Assembly: GCF_913058315.1 (NCBI RefSeq) | Contig: NZ_CAJXQY010000016.1 | Span: 1 to 57,055, forward strand | Length of the DNA: 57,055 bases | Direction of reading: 5' to 3' | DNA from: an uncultured Alteromonas sp. | Lineage (GTDB): Bacteria; Pseudomonadota; Gammaproteobacteria; Enterobacterales; Alteromonadaceae | Part shown: one piece after another, positions 20,615-28,280 of the stretch | Layout of the letters: each line of letters begins with the position of its first letter | Position numbering within the stretch: the first letter of the stretch is position 1 | Notes under the pieces: model-generated | What the model saw: the letters and a program-made list of their open reading frames with translations, nothing else | Database searches by the model: none | What the model was told of the DNA's origin: nothing | Translations under genes and position numbers: made by a program

Positions 20615-21493
20615 TCACAACGCCTGGTTGAATAACGCCAGCGTTTGTTGCCAGGCTCGTTCAGCCTGCTTCTCGTTATAGACTCTGGAATCCGGTGGCG
20701 TCCAGCCGTGTAAAGTCTCTGCATAGACTTCAATATGAGCGGTGAGGCCTGCAGCCTGATACGCCTCTTTAAGCAGGGGCTGCATCTGTGGTGAACGTTC
20801 ATTGTCATTCTCGGCAATGGCATGCAGTGCCAATGCATCAGACTGCGCGACTGTATGGTGGGGACTATCGGCCTTATCGGTTGCCAGACCACCGCCGTGG
20901 AAGCTGGCAATGGCCCCAATTCTGCCGGGCATGGCGGCTGCCGCAAACATCGTAAATGCGCCACTCATGCAGTAACCCATTAACGCCCCCTGGCGTTTTG
21001 CATCAACCGAAGATTGCTCATCAAGAAAGGCGAAGAATGCCTGGGCATCGCTTACCACGGCTTGTTGTGTGAGCTTTTCGCGCATGGGCGAAAGTGTTTG
21101 CCACGCTTCAGGTGAGGGAAATTCAACGCCTTTTGGCAGGGCGGCGCCGCTGGTATCCCGGTAAAAAGGATTCACCACCAATACCGCGTAGCCTTGTGCG
21201 GCGAGGCGTTGGCCCATTACATCAAAAGCCGCTCTGCGGCCTTTAATATCAGGCCACATGACAATGGCCGGATGCGTGCCGGTTTTAGGTGCCGTAAACA
21301 AACAGTCTGCCATGCCGTCAGGGGTTTTCACTGTCACTTCCTGATGCATAATACTTTCATCGGCTACTGCAAACTGCGGCATGACTGCGCTAAGGGTGCC
21401 CAATGCCAACAACTGATTAAACTGGCGTCGGTTAATCGTGCCGCCGTGCGCGGTAACGCGTTGTATATCCTGTTCGGTTGAATTGTCACACAT
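20615..21493 (-). CDS. Dienelactone hydrolase-family protein with twin-arginine leader
   Basis: A 292-residue alpha/beta hydrolase. The N-terminal 'NRRQFNQLLALG' followed by a hydrophobic run and AVA near residue 44 looks like a Tat signal. The catalytic Cys lies in GYCMSGAF, with a His in 'ETLHGWTPP' and a candidate Asp near 'AENDNERSP' completing the triad. Substrates of such periplasmic homologues are not established. It is a single-gene unit flanked by terminator hairpins. Confidence 0.85.
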   Translation of the reverse strand: MCDNSTEQDIQRVTAHGGTINRRQFNQLLALGTLSAVMPQFAVADESIMHQEVTVKTPDGMADCLFTAPKTGTHPAIVMWPDIKGRRAAFDVMGQRLAAQGYAVLVVNPFYRDTSGAALPKGVEFPSPEAWQTLSPMREKLTQQAVVSDAQAFFAFLDEQSSVDAKRQGALMGYCMSGAFTMFAAAAMPGRIGAIASFHGGGLATDKADSPHHTVAQSDALALHAIAENDNERSPQMQPLLKEAYQAAGLTAHIEVYAETLHGWTPPDSRVYNEKQAERAWQQTLALFNQAL

Positions 21494-21572
21494 GATATTT
21501 CCTCAAAAGGGGGGCTAAGGAAATAATACGCTGAAATGACGGGGAAAGTTTGTTTACTTGCGTGATTAAATG

Positions 21573-21596
21573 CTGGCAGGTCGGGCGACCCGCCAG
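21573..21596 (-). terminator. Hairpin after bcp, probable terminator
   Basis: The stem CTGGC-x-GGTCG/CGACC-x-GCCAG lies 10 bases beyond the bcp stop. On the minus strand it is followed by the T-poor CATTTAATC, so termination may be partial. Confidence 0.55.
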
Positions 21597-21605
21597 GAGC
21601 CGGCG

Positions 21606-22076
21606 TTATTCGCCGTTATTCAGATAATTAAGGATGACCAGGTGGTGTTCTTTGGTTTTAAACTTATTAAAGACCTGTTCAACGTTGCCTTCTTCATCTA
21701 TCAGGAAGGTAATACGATGGATGCCGTCGTATTCTTTACCCATAAACTTTTTAGGGCCCCATACGCCAAACGCATCGGCAACCGTATGATCTTCATCTGA
21801 CAGCAGGGTAAAGTTCAGCTGTTCTTTTTCGATAAATTTAGGCAGACGTTTTACCGCGTCCGGACTAATACCCAGAACCACTACATTGTTCTGCTGTAGT
21901 TCGTTTTGAATATCACGCAGCCCCTGCGCCTGCACGGTGCAGCCTGGTGTCATGGCCTTAGGGTAAAAATAAACCAGTACCTTTTTACCTTTCAATGACT
22001 CAAGCGCAACCGGGTTACCGTCCTGATCGGGCAGGCTAAAAAGTGGCGCAGCGTCACCGGCAGTAAGTGTATTCAT
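21606..22076 (-). CDS. bcp: Thioredoxin-dependent peroxiredoxin Bcp (one-cysteine variant)
   Basis: 156 residues from the ATG at 22076, which has an AAGGGA site, matching E. coli Bcp (156). It reduces peroxides in the cytoplasm. The peroxidatic Cys is C46 in PKAMTPGCTVQ. The usual resolving Cys five residues later is Gln51, and no other Cys exists in the chain, so this is a one-Cys type that must be resolved by an external thiol. It follows gcvR by 4 bases, as in the E. coli gcvR-bcp order. Confidence 0.94.
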   Translation of the reverse strand: MNTLTAGDAAPLFSLPDQDGNPVALESLKGKKVLVYFYPKAMTPGCTVQAQGLRDIQNELQQNNVVVLGISPDAVKRLPKFIEKEQLNFTLLSDEDHTVADAFGVWGPKKFMGKEYDGIHRITFLIDEEGNVEQVFNKFKTKEHHLVILNYLNNGE

Positions 22077-22080
22077 ATTA

Positions 22081-22614
22081 TTATCCCTTATGTTTATCAA
22101 TAATGTTGGATGTCAGGTGAAGTACCTGACACAGCAAATTCAGGTTATAGCGAAACTCCGGCATGGCAACGTCGTCAGGGATATTTACCACCAACTTAAA
22201 GCGCATCATTTTGTGGCCGTTATCATCGTCCACACTGGTGGTCTGACGAAAGGCGCTGATAGAGACGTGCTGGTCGGCAAAAAAGCGGGTAATGGCCTGG
22301 ATCTGCCCCGGATTATCCACACCATTAAATTCAACGTCGTAAAGGTGAGTCAGATTTTGTTTGGTGTGTTCGCGAGTACGTTTCAGAATCGACAACAGAT
22401 CACGGCGCTGGCACATCTCAGGAATACTGAGTTCGACCCGCGTAATGGCGTTATGGGTGCCTTCGATGATCATCGTTAACGAGAATTCCTGACCATAAAT
22501 AGCGTGTCTGCTGTCAAGAATATTGCAATCTGATTCGCTGACCAGGGTGGCAATATCGCTGAGAATACCCACCTGATCGGTACCTAAAATAACCGCGATT
22601 AACTGTTGTTTCAT
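22081..22614 (-). CDS. gcvR: Glycine cleavage system regulator GcvR-like (two ACT domains)
   Basis: This 177-residue protein consists of two ACT domains (about 5-75 and 90-170). E. coli GcvR binds GcvA and represses the gcv operon when glycine is low. The typical opening 'LGTDQVGILSDIATLV' is present. It is divergent from dapA and upstream of bcp, as in E. coli. No gcvA is nearby. The exact target in this organism is inferred from synteny. Confidence 0.88.
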   Translation of the reverse strand: MKQQLIAVILGTDQVGILSDIATLVSESDCNILDSRHAIYGQEFSLTMIIEGTHNAITRVELSIPEMCQRRDLLSILKRTREHTKQNLTHLYDVEFNGVDNPGQIQAITRFFADQHVSISAFRQTTSVDDDNGHKMMRFKLVVNIPDDVAMPEFRYNLNLLCQVLHLTSNIIDKHKG

Positions 22615-22852
22615 GGACCTGACTCGTATTAAGGGGCGCAGATTCTACCATAGCCGTGGCCAAAGTCGAACCGCCCGCAGGTCTGATTTCCCCCGGATAT
22701 AAATTCAAGGATATCGGTAAACAGATTTAAATTAGGGGCTGTAAAATTAAAAACGGTCATTTTCTGGTAATAATATGCATTCGGGGCGTTCAAATGCTTG
22801 TTTTTAACCAGTACGGCAATTACCATGTGCGCTCGCAAAAAGTGGAGAGAAT
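22615..22852. promoter_or_regulatory. Divergent gcvR/dapA promoter region
   Basis: The 238-base gap holds a plausible dapA promoter: TTGTTT, 17 bases, TACCAT, ending near 22827. The dapA ribosome-binding site is GGAGAG just before the ATG at 22853. An AT-rich stretch lies at 22700-22760. No riboswitch-like fold is evident; the lysine element known from some dap genes is not recognisable. Confidence 0.4.
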
Positions 22853-23737
22853 ATGTTTACCGGTAGTTACGTTGCGCTTGTCACCCCAATGTTTGATGAC
22901 GGCCAAATTGATTATCCTGCGCTGCGGGAATTGGTGGAGTTCCATATCCAACAGGGCACTCATGGTATTGTGTCGGTAGGCACTACCGGCGAGTCAGCCA
23001 CACTGCCTTTTGATGAACATATTGAAGTGGTCAAACAAACGGTTGACGCTGCTGCAGGACGCACCAAAATCATTGCCGGGAGTGGTGCAAACTCCACGTC
23101 AGAGGCTATTTTTCTAAGCGAACAGATGGCCGGCCTGGGCATCGATGGCTTTTTAAGTGTTGTACCTTATTACAACAAGCCTCAGCAAAAAGGCATGATT
23201 GCCCATTTTGAAGCCGTAGCCGACGCCACCGATTTACCGGTACTGCTTTATAACGTGCCCGGGCGCACTGTGGCAGACATGCTGCCTGAAACGGTAGCTG
23301 AGCTGGCTAAACACCCTAAAATTGTTGGCCTGAAAGACGCCACCGGCGATATCGCCCGGTTAAAAGCCACCCAGGCTTTAGTTAACGATGACTTCGTTCT
23401 CCTTAGTGGTGATGATGGCACTTCATGTGAATTTTTATGTGAAGGCGGCCATGGCGTTATTTCGGTAACCGCCAATATTGTGCCTGCGGCCATTGCTCAA
23501 ATGTGCGAAGCGGCCCTGGCCGGCGACAACGCCCGTTGTCGGGCGCTCAATGCCAGCATTGAAAAACTTCACTCAGCACTGTTTATTGAACCAAATCCGG
23601 TGATCCCGAAGTGGGCATTGTATAAAATGGGCATGATGAAAAGCCCCTTTTTACGCTTGCCGATGGTTTTACCGGAACTTGCGAGCCAAAAAAGCATCGA
23701 AGCGTTATTACATGAATACGCTTTAATTTCAGAATAA
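22853..23737 (+). CDS. dapA: 4-hydroxy-tetrahydrodipicolinate synthase DapA
   Basis: This 294-residue TIM-barrel aldolase condenses pyruvate with aspartate semialdehyde, the first committed step to lysine and diaminopimelate. The Schiff-base Lys is K161 in 'IVGLKDATGD', and the proton-relay Tyr is Y133 in YNVPGRT. 'GTTGESATL' binds the pyruvate carboxylate. It is followed 9 bases later by bamC and then purC, the conserved E. coli order. Confidence 0.97.
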   Translation: MFTGSYVALVTPMFDDGQIDYPALRELVEFHIQQGTHGIVSVGTTGESATLPFDEHIEVVKQTVDAAAGRTKIIAGSGANSTSEAIFLSEQMAGLGIDGFLSVVPYYNKPQQKGMIAHFEAVADATDLPVLLYNVPGRTVADMLPETVAELAKHPKIVGLKDATGDIARLKATQALVNDDFVLLSGDDGTSCEFLCEGGHGVISVTANIVPAAIAQMCEAALAGDNARCRALNASIEKLHSALFIEPNPVIPKWALYKMGMMKSPFLRLPMVLPELASQKSIEALLHEYALISE

Positions 23738-23746
23738 GAGATAACT

Positions 23747-24862
23747 ATGAATAAAAAACTGGCTTTGGTCAGCGGTATTGCCAGCCTTGTTCTTACTGCT
23801 TGTGCTTCACAACAAGAACGCGTGACGGCCTCCGGGAGTTACGAATACTTAAAATCGACAGAGCGCACGCAGTTACAAGTGCCAACCGAACTTGATGCGC
23901 CGGAATTTACCAGCGACTATAATATTCCGGCTCTGCAACAGACTGCAGATACCACACTGGTAGGACGCAACCTCGAAGTAGTGCCTCCGGCGCTGGTGAT
24001 CCCGCTGGTACAGGGCTCACACGTGGAAGAGGGCTCTAAAGGCGCAACGGTTCTGCTCGATCAGATTAGAGATTCAGAGACGCTGGATAAAACTATCTGG
24101 AATTCACTGATTGGTTACCTGGAAGAAAAAGGGATCAGCGTTGATAACTTCAGTCCTGAACAGGGTGAGCTGATCACCGGCTGGATGAACGTTGCCCCGG
24201 CCAGCACCGAAGAAGGTAATGGCGGCTGGTTTGACTGGTCGTCTGACGAAGGTGAAGTGACTGGTAAAGGTCGCTATAAGTTTGATGTTGAATTAAAACC
24301 TCATGGCCGCACAGCGCAGTTATCGGTTGCGTTACTGGATTACGAAAATGGCGATAAATCGATTGGCGATTTAAACGCCATGGAAAAACGCCGCGACGAA
24401 GTGATGGTGTTAAACCGTGTGATTGGCCACTACGAGTACCTTAACCAACTCGAAACCAATCGTCGTATCGCACAAATTCGTCAGGGTCTGGACATGGATA
24501 TGGGCTTTGATGACGACGGTAACCCGGCGTTTGTGCTCGATGCGAACTACGATATTGCCTGGCCACGTATCCAACTGGTACTGCGTAAACTGGGCTTCAA
24601 CGTAAAAGATTTAGATAAGTCGAACGGATTGATTTTTGTGCAGTATACTGATGAGCAGGTGAGTTGGTGGCGCGACCTGTTTTCATCCGACGATGCACAG
24701 TTGCTGGATTATGAAGACTATCGCCTGAAGGTGACAAAATTAGGCCCTAAAACGTCTATCACCTTTATGGATAATGAAAGCACACCATTTGATGCCAAAC
24801 AGGTTGCTGATCTGTTCAAACCTTTTGAACAGGTAATGACTGAAGACGGCTTAGACATTTAA
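23747..24862 (+). CDS. bamC: Outer-membrane assembly lipoprotein BamC
   Basis: A 371-residue lipoprotein of the BAM complex, which inserts beta-barrel proteins into the outer membrane. The signal peptide ends in LTAC (lipidated Cys near 19). An unstructured N-terminal lasso region containing '[19 protein letters not shown]' binds BamD, and two helix-grip domains follow (about 100-220 and 250-365). It sits between dapA and purC, spaced by 9 and 13 bases, so all three are probably co-transcribed. Confidence 0.92.
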   Translation: MNKKLALVSGIASLVLTACASQQERVTASGSYEYLKSTERTQLQVPTELDAPEFTSDYNIPALQQTADTTLVGRNLEVVPPALVIPLVQGSHVEEGSKGATVLLDQIRDSETLDKTIWNSLIGYLEEKGISVDNFSPEQGELITGWMNVAPASTEEGNGGWFDWSSDEGEVTGKGRYKFDVELKPHGRTAQLSVALLDYENGDKSIGDLNAMEKRRDEVMVLNRVIGHYEYLNQLETNRRIAQIRQGLDMDMGFDDDGNPAFVLDANYDIAWPRIQLVLRKLGFNVKDLDKSNGLIFVQYTDEQVSWWRDLFSSDDAQLLDYEDYRLKVTKLGPKTSITFMDNESTPFDAKQVADLFKPFEQVMTEDGLDI

Positions 24863-24875
24863 TACGAGACCTATA

Positions 24876-25589
24876 ATGGAAAAACGCGACGAGCTTTATC
24901 GCGGTAAAGCGAAAACTGTTTATCACACAGACGACAGTGACAAGTTAATTTTATTGTTTCGCAACGATACTTCGGCTTTCGATGGTGAAAAAATCGAACA
25001 GTTAGATCGTAAAGGCGAGGTCAATAATAAGTTTAACCACTTTATCATGACCAAGCTGGAACAAGCCGGTATTGCTACGCAGGTAGAATCACTGCTTTCG
25101 GACACCGAATCACTGGTGAAAAAGCTGGATATGATCCCGGTTGAGTGTGTGGTTCGAAACGTAGCGGCGGGCTCTCTGGTTCGTCGTCTGGGCGTCGAAG
25201 AAGGCAAGCTGCTAAATCCACCGGTGTTCGAATTCTTCCTTAAGAATGACGCGCTGCATGACCCAATGGTGAATGATTACCATATTGAATCATTTGGTTG
25301 GGCCACTGCCGCTCAGGTAGCCCGCATGAAAGAGCTGACATTCGCCGTAAACGATGTACTCAAAGCATTGTTCGACCAGGGCGGTATGATTTTAGTGGAT
25401 TATAAGCTGGAATTTGGTGTGGACAGCGCCGGTAATATTGTTCTGGGTGATGAGTTTACGCCAGACGGTTGCCGTTTGTGGGATAAAGAAACCCGCAAAA
25501 AGATGGACAAAGACCGTTTCCGCCAGGGCCTGGGCTCAGTGGTAGAAACCTACATTGAAGTAGCTGACCGTTTGGGTTTAAAACTTTAA
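24876..25589 (+). CDS. purC: SAICAR synthase PurC
   Basis: 237 residues, the same as E. coli. It ligates aspartate to CAIR with ATP in purine synthesis. Conserved stretches are '[14 protein letters not shown]' (ATP loop), '[10 protein letters not shown]', '[17 protein letters not shown]' and 'LVDYKLEFG'. It is the last gene of the dapA-bamC-purC operon, and a strong terminator follows. Confidence 0.97.
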   Translation: MEKRDELYRGKAKTVYHTDDSDKLILLFRNDTSAFDGEKIEQLDRKGEVNNKFNHFIMTKLEQAGIATQVESLLSDTESLVKKLDMIPVECVVRNVAAGSLVRRLGVEEGKLLNPPVFEFFLKNDALHDPMVNDYHIESFGWATAAQVARMKELTFAVNDVLKALFDQGGMILVDYKLEFGVDSAGNIVLGDEFTPDGCRLWDKETRKKMDKDRFRQGLGSVVETYIEVADRLGLKL

Positions 25590-25605
25590 TTGCCACATTT
25601 TGAAG

Positions 25606-25634
25606 AATACCCGCCATTGAGCGGGTATTTTTTT
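25606..25634 (+). terminator. Intrinsic terminator after purC
   Basis: A 9-bp stem (AATACCCGC/GCGGGTATT) with a CATTGA loop runs directly into seven T residues. Confidence 0.92.
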
Positions 25635-25745
25635 GCCTGTCATACGGTCTGGTATTTAGCGCTATCAGTAATGAATAGGCGCTAAGTGGTATTGAATTTA
25701 GTAAACCGTATGTAACACTATTTAAAACGATTAGCGGGACACCCT

Positions 25746-26591
25746 ATGTCACTCATAAAACTGGTTTTGTTGGCATGCTTAGCCATGACGGCTTTTGCGG
25801 CTAACTCGTTGCTGTGCCGGATGGCGCTGGTAGAAACCGATATCGACCCGGCATCCTTTACCTTCTGGCGATTAACCAGTGGCGCCCTGATGTTAACCCT
25901 TTTAGTGGTTATGCGTAACCAAAAACCGCTACAAGAAGGCAATATGGCTTCGGCTATAGCGCTGTTTGTTTATGCTGCCGGCTTTTCGTTTGCCTATATC
26001 AGCATGACCACAGGAGCCGGCGCTTTGCTGCTCTTCGGTGCGGTGCAGGTGACTATGATCAGTTGGGGGTTGTTTAAAGGCGAAAGGATGAGTGCACTGC
26101 AGTGGGGCGGATTTCTGCTCGCCCTGGTTGGCCTGGTCCTGCTCCTGCTGCCTAACGCGGCAGTACCACAGCTTTCCAGCGCGCTGATGATGCTGGCGGC
26201 AGGCATAGCCTGGGGCATTTACTCGTTAAGAGGGAAAGGCGCTAAACTTCCTATTGAGGCCACCGCGGGTAACTTTATCCGCGCCACGCCGTTGGCGTTG
26301 GTATTACTGGTGATATTCTGGCCGGGCGGGGAGTTTCATGCTGAGGGCATGGCTTATGCGATTGCCTCTGGTGCCATTGCCTCGGCGTTAGGTTATGCCT
26401 TGTGGTATAGCATTCTTGCACACATACCAGCAGTTAAAGCCGCTACCTTACAACTATCCGTACCCGTTCTGGCGGTATTTGCCGGGTGGTTGTTCCTGGA
26501 TGAAACGGTCACTCTGAGGATTATCTTAAGTTCACTGGCCGTTCTTGGCGGTGTGGCCATGGTGATTTGGGTGAAAAAAATCGCTGCGTAA
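25746..26591 (+). CDS. EamA/DMT-family metabolite exporter
   Basis: A 281-residue inner-membrane protein with about ten hydrophobic helices arranged as two EamA repeats (about 1-135 and 145-278). The typical end 'VLAVFAGWLFLDETVTLRII' is present. The substrate is unknown; relatives export amino acids or related metabolites. It has its own short upstream region after the purC terminator. The flagellin-like relic begins 22 bases after its stop. Confidence 0.85.
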   Translation: MSLIKLVLLACLAMTAFAANSLLCRMALVETDIDPASFTFWRLTSGALMLTLLVVMRNQKPLQEGNMASAIALFVYAAGFSFAYISMTTGAGALLLFGAVQVTMISWGLFKGERMSALQWGGFLLALVGLVLLLLPNAAVPQLSSALMMLAAGIAWGIYSLRGKGAKLPIEATAGNFIRATPLALVLLVIFWPGGEFHAEGMAYAIASGAIASALGYALWYSILAHIPAVKAATLQLSVPVLAVFAGWLFLDETVTLRIILSSLAVLGGVAMVIWVKKIAA

Positions 26592-26613
26592 GCGGCGTTT
26601 TTCATGCCGAATT

Positions 26614-26808
26614 ATGTTCTTTCTCAACCTTAAACTGTCGATTCATGCCGAAAACACCCGTGCCGCACAATCACAAATAAGAGATACAGACTACGCCAGC
26701 GAAACGGCCAGTCTGGCAAGAAATCAAATCATCCAGCAAGCCAGTCAGTCGATACTCAGTCAGGCCAACCAGCGGCCCCAAATCGCCTTAACCTTACTAA
26801 ACAGTTAA
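26614..26808 (+). pseudogene. Flagellin C-terminal (D0/D1) fragment
   Basis: A 64-residue reading frame whose last 50 residues match the C-terminal domain of bacterial flagellins: 'AQSQIRDTDYASETASLARN' followed by 'QIIQQASQSILSQANQRPQ'. Intact flagellins have several hundred residues before this segment; here there is only a short unrelated lead-in and no ribosome-binding site, so it reads as the 3' relic of a flagellin gene. An 11-bp direct repeat (TTCATGCCGAA at 26601-26611 and 26642-26652) flanks the junction. Its TAA overlaps the stop of convergent yfaE. Expression as a stand-alone small protein is possible but unsupported. Confidence 0.7.
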
Positions 26809-27077
26809 AAACCCAGTTTTATCTTTAAATGGTTAAGTGGCTTGCAGCAGCAGGGCAGGATCTCATCATCATCAATAAAGGCGAGGGGATCGGTAGTGTA
26901 TTCCACTTCGCCTTCCAACAGGGTGGTGCGACAGGCACCACAAAACCCTTCGCGGCAATGGTATTGCACGTCAATCTGTTGAGATTCAAGGCTTTCCAGC
27001 AGCGTTTTATCGGGTGATGCGGTCACCGTTACCGTATCGAGGATATCGATACGGTAGGTGTTGTCGCGGTCGGTCAT
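26805..27077 (-). CDS. yfaE: 2Fe-2S ferredoxin YfaE, class Ia RNR maintenance
   Basis: A 90-residue plant-type ferredoxin. Four cluster Cys are visible in 'CREGFCGACRTTLLEG' and 'ILPCCCKPL'. In E. coli YfaE supplies electrons to rebuild the diferric-tyrosyl radical cofactor of NrdB. It follows nrdB by 9 bases, the same order as E. coli nrdA-nrdB-yfaE. Confidence 0.94.
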   Translation of the reverse strand: MTDRDNTYRIDILDTVTVTASPDKTLLESLESQQIDVQYHCREGFCGACRTTLLEGEVEYTTDPLAFIDDDEILPCCCKPLNHLKIKLGF

Positions 27078-27086
27078 GCCTGCTAT

Positions 27087-28217
27087 TTATAATTCGAAAT
27101 CGGCAAAGTCGTCTTCGCTAACAGCAGAGTCAATCTGACCTACCAGGTAAGAACTGATCTCAGATTCTTGTGGTGCTACCTGCACGTTGTCAGAGATCAG
27201 GTAGTTGTTCATCCATGGCAGCGGGTTAGAGGTTACGTCATAGGGCTGACCCATGCCGATAACGGCCATTCGCTGGTTCGCGATGTATTCTACATACTGA
27301 CACAGAATTTCTTTGTTCAGGCCGATCATAGAGCCATGCTGGAACAGGTACTCTGCCCACTGCTTCTCTTGTTCGACAGCCTTCATAAAGATGGCTTTGG
27401 CTTCTTCAGCGCATTCTTCTGCTATCTCTGCCATTTCCGGGTCATCCTTGCCTTTAGCCCACAGATTCAGAATGTGTTGGGTAGAGGTAAGATGCAGATT
27501 TTCATCACGGGCAATCAGGCGGATGATCTTGGAGTTACCTTCCATCAGTTCACGCTCTGCAAAGGCAAAGGTACAAGCAAATGAAACATAAAACCGAATG
27601 GCTTCCAGTGCGTTAACCGAGTTCATGCACAGGTAGAGCTTTTTCTTTAGCTCGCGCATGTTAACCGGGTAAGGTTCGCCATCGTTGGTGTACATGCCTT
27701 CCCCCTGGGTTTGCCAGAGTTGTGTGGCGTAAATCAGGTCATCATAATACTTGGAGATATCGGTAGCGCGACGTTTAATCTCATCGTTAACCACAATATC
27801 TTCAAAAATACTGCTCGGATCGGTAAACAGGTTACGCAGAATGTGCGTGTAAGAACGGGAGTGGATGGTTTCAAAGAACGACCATGTCTCTACCCAGGTT
27901 TCCAGTTCCGGTAACGAGATAATCGGCAAAAAAGCGATATTCGGGCTACGGCCCTGAACCGAATCAAGCAATGTCTGATATTTCAGGTTGGAGATGAAAA
28001 TGTGCTTTTCGGGCTCGGTCAGCTTTTGAAAGTCGACCCGATCACGGGTGACATCCACTTCTTCCGGACGCCAGAAAAAGCTAATTTGCTTTTCGATGAG
28101 CTTTTCAAATATTGAATGTTTTTGTTGGTCGTAACGGGCGACGTTAACCGGATTACCAAAAAACATCGGCTCGTCGAGCTGATTCACATTTTGCTGATTA
28201 AACGTGGTGTATTTCAT
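27087..28217 (-). CDS. nrdB: Ribonucleoside-diphosphate reductase class Ia, beta subunit NrdB
   Basis: 376 residues (E. coli 376). It houses the diiron-tyrosyl radical. The radical Tyr is Y123 in [11 protein letters not shown], and the iron ligands D85, E116 and H119 precede it, with later ligands in '[13 protein letters not shown]'. The acidic/aromatic C-terminus 'FADFEL' is the NrdA-docking tail. It lies 63 bases after nrdA; a GC-rich hairpin sits in the gap. Confidence 0.97.
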   Translation of the reverse strand: MKYTTFNQQNVNQLDEPMFFGNPVNVARYDQQKHSIFEKLIEKQISFFWRPEEVDVTRDRVDFQKLTEPEKHIFISNLKYQTLLDSVQGRSPNIAFLPIISLPELETWVETWSFFETIHSRSYTHILRNLFTDPSSIFEDIVVNDEIKRRATDISKYYDDLIYATQLWQTQGEGMYTNDGEPYPVNMRELKKKLYLCMNSVNALEAIRFYVSFACTFAFAERELMEGNSKIIRLIARDENLHLTSTQHILNLWAKGKDDPEMAEIAEECAEEAKAIFMKAVEQEKQWAEYLFQHGSMIGLNKEILCQYVEYIANQRMAVIGMGQPYDVTSNPLPWMNNYLISDNVQVAPQESEISSYLVGQIDSAVSEDDFADFEL

Positions 28218-28249
28218 ATTTTATTATCACTTCACTAGCGCAATAAGAA

Positions 28250-28267
28250 GCCCGGCTAACGCCGGGC
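28250..28267. repeat. nrdA-nrdB intercistronic hairpin
   Basis: A 7-bp GC stem (GCCCGGC/GCCGGGC) with a 4-base loop lies 13 bases after nrdA. On the minus strand it is followed by TTCTTATTG, not a clean U-tract. It is more likely an RNA-stability or partial-attenuation element than a full terminator, because nrdB and yfaE lie downstream. Confidence 0.6.
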
Positions 28268-28280
28268 AAATGAACAAATG

